A stretch of DNA of 64,000 nucleotides from Neobacillus sp. SuZ13 (GTDB lineage: Bacteria > Bacillota > Bacilli > Bacillales > Cytobacillaceae), in the NCBI RefSeq assembly GCF_030123365.1, contig NZ_CP126107.1, forward strand, positions 4,611,501 through 4,675,500. The letters are read 5' to 3'. Of this stretch, positions 59,677 through 64,000 are shown piece after piece. The notes below the pieces were generated by a model. It made no database searches, was not told the DNA's origin, and saw only the letters and a list, made by a program, of their open reading frames with translations. The number at the start of each line of letters is the position of its first letter. Position 1 is the stretch's first letter. A program made the position numbers and the translations under genes.

Positions 59677-60792
59677 TTGAATCTAAAGTATATATACCGG
59701 ACGATACGATTTATCATTGTCATTGGAGCAATTGTTTTGGGACTGTTGTGTTGTTTTTATTTATCAAAACTAATCTATCCATTTTTAATTGGTTTAATTA
59801 TTGCCTTTTTAATTAATCCGCTAGTTGATATTTTTGAAAGAAAAGCTAGGATGCCTCGTGCATTAGCTGTTTTTATTGCCCTTATTATTATTTTTGCTTT
59901 ATTTGCAGGACTTATTACTCTCCTAATAGCCGAAATTGTATCAGGTGCGAATTATTTATCTACTGTGGTACCAAAACATCTTGATACGCTAATAGAGTAT
60001 GTAGAGAATTATTTCACAGCGCAGATCCTGCCAATATATGAGCAATTATCCAGTGTCTTTAAAAAACTGGATTCTGGGCAGCAGGATACCATTATTAGTA
60101 ATATTCAGAATGTCGGGACTAGAATTGGCACAACTGTTGGCACTTTTATTCAAAACCTATTCGGGATTATTCCCAATATTATTGCTTGGCTTCCGAATGC
60201 AGCAACAGTTTTAATCTTTTCTTTATTGGCTACATTTTTTATTAGTAAAGATTGGTACCGATTCTCGAAATTGGGCGGCAAACTCTTACCCGAGAAAGCA
60301 AAAACAAGCAGCAGATCTGTTTTTTTGGATTTAAAAAGGGCGCTATTTGGCTTTATTAAAGCCCAATTAACATTAATCTCAATTACTACAGTTATTATTC
60401 TAATAGGTTTGCTTATTCTTCGAGTTGATTATGCAATAACGATTGCATTAGTTACTGGCATTGTCGATATTATTCCCTATTTGGGAACAGGTGCTGTTTT
60501 TGTCCCTTGGATTATTTATGCTGCGATTAGTGGAAACATGGGACTTGCCATTGGATTAGGCGTTCTTTACATTGTTGTTCTCGTGCAACGGCAGATTATG
60601 GAACCAAAAATCCTATCGTCTAATATTGGCCTCGACCCATTAGCCACACTGATTGCCTTATTCGTCGGTTTTAAATTAATTGGATTATTAGGATTAATTG
60701 TTGGCCCTGTCACTCTAGTAATTATTAGTACTCTTTATCGGGCCAATGTTTTTCATGATTTATGGGGATTTATTATGGGGAAAGAAATATAA
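59677..60792 (+). CDS. ytvI: AI-2E family transporter-like membrane protein (YtvI)
   Basis: A 371-residue membrane protein with about eight hydrophobic helices and a soluble stretch between residues about 95 and 160. C-terminal family motifs ITIALVTGIVDIIPYLGTGAVFVPW and MEPKILSSNIGLDPLATLIALFVG identify the AI-2E/PurR-regulated permease family. TTG at 59677, 7 bp after AAGGAGG, is preferred to the TTG at 59653. The substrate is unknown; B. subtilis ytvI is sporulation-linked. Confidence 0.9.
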   Translation: MNLKYIYRTIRFIIVIGAIVLGLLCCFYLSKLIYPFLIGLIIAFLINPLVDIFERKARMPRALAVFIALIIIFALFAGLITLLIAEIVSGANYLSTVVPKHLDTLIEYVENYFTAQILPIYEQLSSVFKKLDSGQQDTIISNIQNVGTRIGTTVGTFIQNLFGIIPNIIAWLPNAATVLIFSLLATFFISKDWYRFSKLGGKLLPEKAKTSSRSVFLDLKRALFGFIKAQLTLISITTVIILIGLLILRVDYAITIALVTGIVDIIPYLGTGAVFVPWIIYAAISGNMGLAIGLGVLYIVVLVQRQIMEPKILSSNIGLDPLATLIALFVGFKLIGLLGLIVGPVTLVIISTLYRANVFHDLWGFIMGKEI

Positions 60793-60803
60793 TGTTTTAA
60801 GGA

Positions 60804-60838
60804 AAAAAGTCAGCTCCTAAACGGAAGCTGACTTTTAT
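60804..60838. terminator. Bidirectional terminator between ytvI and fxsA
   Basis: Hairpin AAAAAGTCAGCTCC / GGAAGCTGACTTTTA with A and T runs on both sides between convergent genes. Confidence 0.9.
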
Positions 60839-61221
60839 TTTATTATTTTGATATTGCCTTTATTAATCCTTCTTTTCCACATTTTAATGATTAAAAATTT
60901 TATTGGCTTGCGGGTTGGTGGAAAAAGGAATAAGAAGCCGGTTACATCTGTAATAAATCCAGGAGTTAAAAGCAATGTTCCACCGATTAATATGCATATT
61001 CCATCTAATAATGCATCTCCAGGAAGTTGTCCATAACTCAATTGTTCTTGCACCCTTCGGATCGTCTGCAAGCCCTCTCTTTTGGCTAAATAAGCCCCAA
61101 TGATTCCCGTTAAAATAATTAGAGTAATGGTAGGCCATACACCAATTGTCTTGCCTGTTAATAGCAGTACGCCAATATCCAGAGCTGGAATTAATATGAT
61201 TAATAGAAATAAAAATCGCAT
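60835..61221 (-). CDS. fxsA: FxsA family membrane protein (YtzA)
   Basis: A 128-residue protein with three hydrophobic helices and a basic C-terminal tail (KMWKRRINKGNIKIIK). The PALDIGVLL, GAYLAKREGLQTIRRVQEQL and LLLTPGFITDVTGFLFLFPPTR segments define the FxsA family; function in Bacillus is unknown. ATG at 61221 follows AAAGGGGA and is preferred over 61239. Confidence 0.9.
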   Translation of the reverse strand: MRFLFLLIILIPALDIGVLLLTGKTIGVWPTITLIILTGIIGAYLAKREGLQTIRRVQEQLSYGQLPGDALLDGICILIGGTLLLTPGFITDVTGFLFLFPPTRKPIKFLIIKMWKRRINKGNIKIIK

Positions 61222-61290
61222 AGATTGTCCCCTTTCCATAAGGCTTATTTTTTCATTATATTACGAATGGGGATCATTTTGACAGGAATA

Positions 61291-61503
61291 AGAAAAGCGC
61301 AAGCGCCCTGGTCAGCGGCGTATGGCCTCCTCGAAAGAGCTAACGCTCTTTCTTCGTGCGATGCTTATGCTGCCGAAGCCTTCCTTGTGGAGCGCTCCAA
61401 CTGAGATAAAGGAAACACGAAGAGCCGAAGGCGCATTCGTGCTTGACTTATCGTAGGGCAGAGAGCGAAGGACATTAGCCGCTAGGGCCGCTTGCGCTAG
61501 ACA
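61291..61503. repeat. GCGC-ended dispersed repeat, copy 4 (long)
   Basis: About 213 bp beginning AGAAAAGCGCAAGCGCC and ending GGCCGCTTGCGCTAGACA, upstream of fxsA and after the pyk terminator. It shares internal blocks with 11850-11993 and has an extra internal hairpin GAAAGAGCTAACGCTCTTTC. It explains most of the 61240-61581 gap. Confidence 0.85.
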
Positions 61504-61542
61504 TTAATCTAAGTTCAAAAACTTATACTTTCTTATCAGAGA

Positions 61543-61572
61543 AAAAAAAGAAGGGTTTCCCCTTCTTTTTAT
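61543..61572 (-). terminator. Terminator of pfkA-pyk
   Basis: Hairpin AAGAAGGGG / CCCTTCTTTTTTTT after pyk on the minus strand. Confidence 0.88.
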
Positions 61573-61581
61573 ACAAACAGT

Positions 61582-63345
61582 TTATAGGACGCTAGCATGA
61601 CCGTTGTAAATAACTCCTTGTTTTGCATCAACGGTTATTTCTTGACCTTCTTTTAACAAACCAAAAGCATTATCTACCCCTACAACCACAGGGATACCTA
61701 GGTTTAGACCAACTACAGCCGCATGGCTAGTTAATCCACCTTCTTGGGTAATCACAGCAGCACATTTTTCAAGCGCCGGGATCATGTCACGATCCGTACC
61801 GATCGTTACCAAAATGGAACCTGGTTTTACCTTATCTAAAGCTTCTTTGGCATCATGTGCGATAACCACCTTACCAAATGCAGACCTACGGCCAATTCCT
61901 TGTGCTTTTGTAATGATATCTCCAACCACATGAATTTTCATTAAGTTCGTGGTACCAGCTTCACCGACAGGCACGCCTGCTGTAATAACTACTAAATCAC
62001 CACGGTTTACTATACCGCTATTTAAGCTGGCTTCAACCGCATTATCCAGCATTTCGTCAGTTGTGGTCGCAATATTGCCAAACTGCGGGTAAACACCCCA
62101 TACAAGGGAAAGACGACGACAAACTTGCTCAACAGAAGTTACCGCAACAATCGCTGCTTTTGGGCGATATTTAGAAATCATTCTTGCCGTGTGTCCACTT
62201 TCTGTTGGGGTAATAATGGATTTCACTTCAAGGTTTAACGCAGTGTGTGCAACAGATTGTCCAATTGCATCGGTCAGATTATGCTCTGTATCTTTACTGC
62301 GACCTGAGAGAATTTCTTTGTGATCTAATGCTGATTCTGCTCTAGAAGCAATATTGTGCATAGTTTGGACAGCTTCGACTGGATATTGGCCAGCAGCTGT
62401 TTCACCGGAAAGCATAATCGCATCGGTACCGTCGAAAATCGCATTCGCGACATCACTTGCCTCAGCGCGAGTAGGGCGTGGATTCCTTTGCATGGAATCA
62501 AGCATTTGTGTTGCAGTAATGACAGGCTTCCCATTCGCATTACATTTCTTAATTAACATTTTTTGAACTAGTGGAACTTCTTCAGCTGGAATTTCTACAC
62601 CTAAATCACCACGTGCTACCATTAAACCATCTGAGAATTCCAGGATTTCGTCAATATTATCGACACCTTCCTGATTCTCAATTTTAGGGATAATATGGAT
62701 ATGGGTTGCGTTATTCTGTTCTAAAAGCTGACGGATTTCTACTACGTCCTTAGCACGTCGCACGAACGAGGCAGCAATGAAATCAATTCCTTGTTCAATT
62801 CCAAAAAGTATATCTTGTGTATCCTTTTCTGTGATACCTGGCAGGTTAACCGATACACCTGGTACGTTCACACCTTTTTTATTTTTCAATGTACCACTAT
62901 TTAAAATTTTCGTATGGATCTCTTTATTTGATTTATCTACGTTCGTAACTTCTAGACCAATTAAGCCGTCATCTAAAAGAATTTTAGATCCAACATGAAC
63001 ATCATCAATTAATCCAGCATATGTAACAGAAAACTTATCAACTGTTCCTTCAACTTCTGTCATAGAGACAATTATATTTTTTCCAGCCTCAAGCTCAATT
63101 GCGCCGTTAACCATATTATTGGTCCGAATCTCAGGACCTTTTGTATCAAGCAGGATTGCCACTGTTTTACCAGTTAGTTTTGCTGCTTCCCGGATATTTT
63201 TAATTCGTGCTCCGTGTTCTTCAAAATCACCATGTGAAAAATTCAAACGAGCCACGTTCATACCTGAATTAATTAATTGAGTTAGTTTCTCCACACTTTC
63301 ACTTGCTGGACCGATTGTACAAACAATTTTTGTTTTTCGTAACAT
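61582..63345 (-). CDS. pyk: Pyruvate kinase (with C-terminal PEP-utiliser domain)
   Basis: A 587-residue enzyme forming pyruvate and ATP from PEP and ADP. The core shows KIVCTIGPASES, RLNFSHGDFEEHG, DTKGPEIRT, FIAASFVRRAKDV, IPKIENQEGVDN (catalytic Lys), MVARGDLGVEIP and TATQMLDSM. The extra domain at residues about 475-587 has the mobile-domain motif GGLTSHAAVVGLNLGIPVVVG, typical of Bacillus Pyk. It lies 57 bp after pfkA. Confidence 0.97.
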   Translation of the reverse strand: MLRKTKIVCTIGPASESVEKLTQLINSGMNVARLNFSHGDFEEHGARIKNIREAAKLTGKTVAILLDTKGPEIRTNNMVNGAIELEAGKNIIVSMTEVEGTVDKFSVTYAGLIDDVHVGSKILLDDGLIGLEVTNVDKSNKEIHTKILNSGTLKNKKGVNVPGVSVNLPGITEKDTQDILFGIEQGIDFIAASFVRRAKDVVEIRQLLEQNNATHIHIIPKIENQEGVDNIDEILEFSDGLMVARGDLGVEIPAEEVPLVQKMLIKKCNANGKPVITATQMLDSMQRNPRPTRAEASDVANAIFDGTDAIMLSGETAAGQYPVEAVQTMHNIASRAESALDHKEILSGRSKDTEHNLTDAIGQSVAHTALNLEVKSIITPTESGHTARMISKYRPKAAIVAVTSVEQVCRRLSLVWGVYPQFGNIATTTDEMLDNAVEASLNSGIVNRGDLVVITAGVPVGEAGTTNLMKIHVVGDIITKAQGIGRRSAFGKVVIAHDAKEALDKVKPGSILVTIGTDRDMIPALEKCAAVITQEGGLTSHAAVVGLNLGIPVVVGVDNAFGLLKEGQEITVDAKQGVIYNGHASVL

Positions 63346-63402
63346 CCGTGATTTCCTCCTATATTAAAAAAGCACTTAAAGTTTTTTTTAAATATAAAAT
63401 CG

Positions 63403-64000
63403 TTAAATTGATAATTCCATCGAAAGTTTATATAAATCAAGGTCTAATTTATGTTCACGACCAAGAGCCTCAATAATGTCATAGTCCACCAGTTGATTCT
63501 TCTCAATCCCTACCGCACGACCGCCTTTGCCTTCAATTAAAAGCTCAACTGCTCTGGCTCCTAATCTACTAGCTAGGACTCTGTCTGCCGCTGTTGGTGA
63601 GCCACCACGTTGAATATGCCCCAAGACAGAAACTCTAGTGTCAAAGTTGGTTGCTTCTTCTACCTGTTTACCAAACTCTACACCACTGCAAACACCTTCT
63701 GCTACCACAATAATACTATGCTTTTTACCACGTTCATTCCCTTTTCGAAGTTTGTCGACAATATCATCCATGTCATAACCTTCTTCAGGAATCAAAATTG
63801 TTTCTGCGCCACCCGCAAGACCAGCCCATAAAGCAAGGTCACCCGCGTTTCGTCCCATTACCTCAATGACGAAGGTTCTTTCATGAGATGTAGCGGTATC
63901 CCGAATTTTATCTAATGAATCAATTACGGTATTCAATGCTGTGTCAAAGCCAATTGTAAGTTCTGTTCCAGGAATATCATTATCAATCGTACCAGGAACC
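63403..64000 (-). CDS. pfkA: 6-phosphofructokinase (5' part outside window)
   Basis: The frame is open from the window edge and gives the last 199 residues of a protein usually about 319 long. It starts in the substrate region VPGTIDNDIPGTELTIGFDTAL (catalytic Asp in TIDND) and continues with EVMGRNAGDLALWAGLAGGAE, RVSVLGHIQRGGSPTAADR and the C-terminus LDLDLYKLSMELSI. An internal ATG at 63936 is not the start. It phosphorylates fructose-6-phosphate and forms the pfkA-pyk glycolytic operon. Confidence 0.97.
   Translation of the reverse strand, partial: VPGTIDNDIPGTELTIGFDTALNTVIDSLDKIRDTATSHERTFVIEVMGRNAGDLALWAGLAGGAETILIPEEGYDMDDIVDKLRKGNERGKKHSIIVVAEGVCSGVEFGKQVEEATNFDTRVSVLGHIQRGGSPTAADRVLASRLGARAVELLIEGKGGRAVGIEKNQLVDYDIIEALGREHKLDLDLYKLSMELSI

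Overview
The window is a low-GC Firmicute chromosome segment. Its gene content and order match the Bacillus subtilis gerM-racE ... phoPR-mdh-icd-citZ-pyk-pfkA region almost gene for gene. Spore genes (gerM, gerE, sspI, a GerA-type receptor operon), T-box, lysine and L20 leaders and Bacillus-type regulatory sites place it in the Bacillaceae. A Neobacillus/Bacillus-like genus is a guess from the repeat types, not a demonstrated assignment. There are no rRNA or tRNA genes, no CRISPR array, no prophage and no complete insertion sequence. Most genes are on the minus strand.

Layout. 1-4.2 kb: gerM (cut by the window edge), racE, a MarR regulator, an IscA-fold protein, gerE and a frameshifted sortase. 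4.2-7.5 kb: sdhCAB. 7.9-12.4 kb: yslB, lysC with its lysine riboswitch, uvrC, trxA. 12.6-18 kb: a fatty-acid oxidation block (etfA, etfB, fadB, fadR, lcfA) with a FadR operator. 18.1-23.7 kb: yshE, mutS2, polX, cvpA, zapA. 23.7-25 kb: rnhC and a pterin dehydratase on the plus strand. 25.1-30 kb: pheST with a T-box, then an RNA methyltransferase. 30-36 kb: sspI, an M42 peptidase and a GerA-family receptor operon in order B-A-C followed by a tiny membrane ORF. 36.1-40.5 kb: dut, ysdA, infC-rpmI-rplT with an L20 leader, and thrS with a T-box. 40.9-46 kb: ytxC, dnaI, dnaB, nrdR, an unknown cytosolic protein, speD. 46.3-54.5 kb: gapB, coaE, ytaF, mutM, polA, phoR, phoP. 54.6-64 kb: a MaoC-fold protein, mdh, icd, citZ, ytwI, ytvI, fxsA, pyk and the 3' part of pfkA.

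How the genes work together. Central carbon metabolism is concentrated here: glycolysis (pfkA, pyk), gluconeogenesis (gapB, with CcpN-like sites) and the TCA cycle (citZ, icd, mdh, sdhCAB), next to beta-oxidation genes that feed acetyl-CoA and reduced ETF into it. A second theme is DNA replication and repair (dnaB, dnaI, polA, mutM, uvrC, mutS2, polX, rnhC, nrdR). A third is translation (pheST, thrS, infC, rpmI, rplT) under RNA-leader control.

I did not find a clear new multi-gene system. The least explained material lies between genes: three families of dispersed repeats (a MITE-like element with apparent 8-bp target duplications, one copy sitting between the FadR operator and fadR; a GCGC-ended element with an ends-only derivative; a 13-bp pseudo-palindrome that also occurs inside pheT) and a 21-bp tandem array. 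Other points for follow-up are the small ORF after the germination operon, a PhoR lacking the large extracellular sensor domain, the sortase frameshift, the AUU start of infC and the internal start in lysC. All functional calls come from reading the sequence and from family knowledge; no searches were run.
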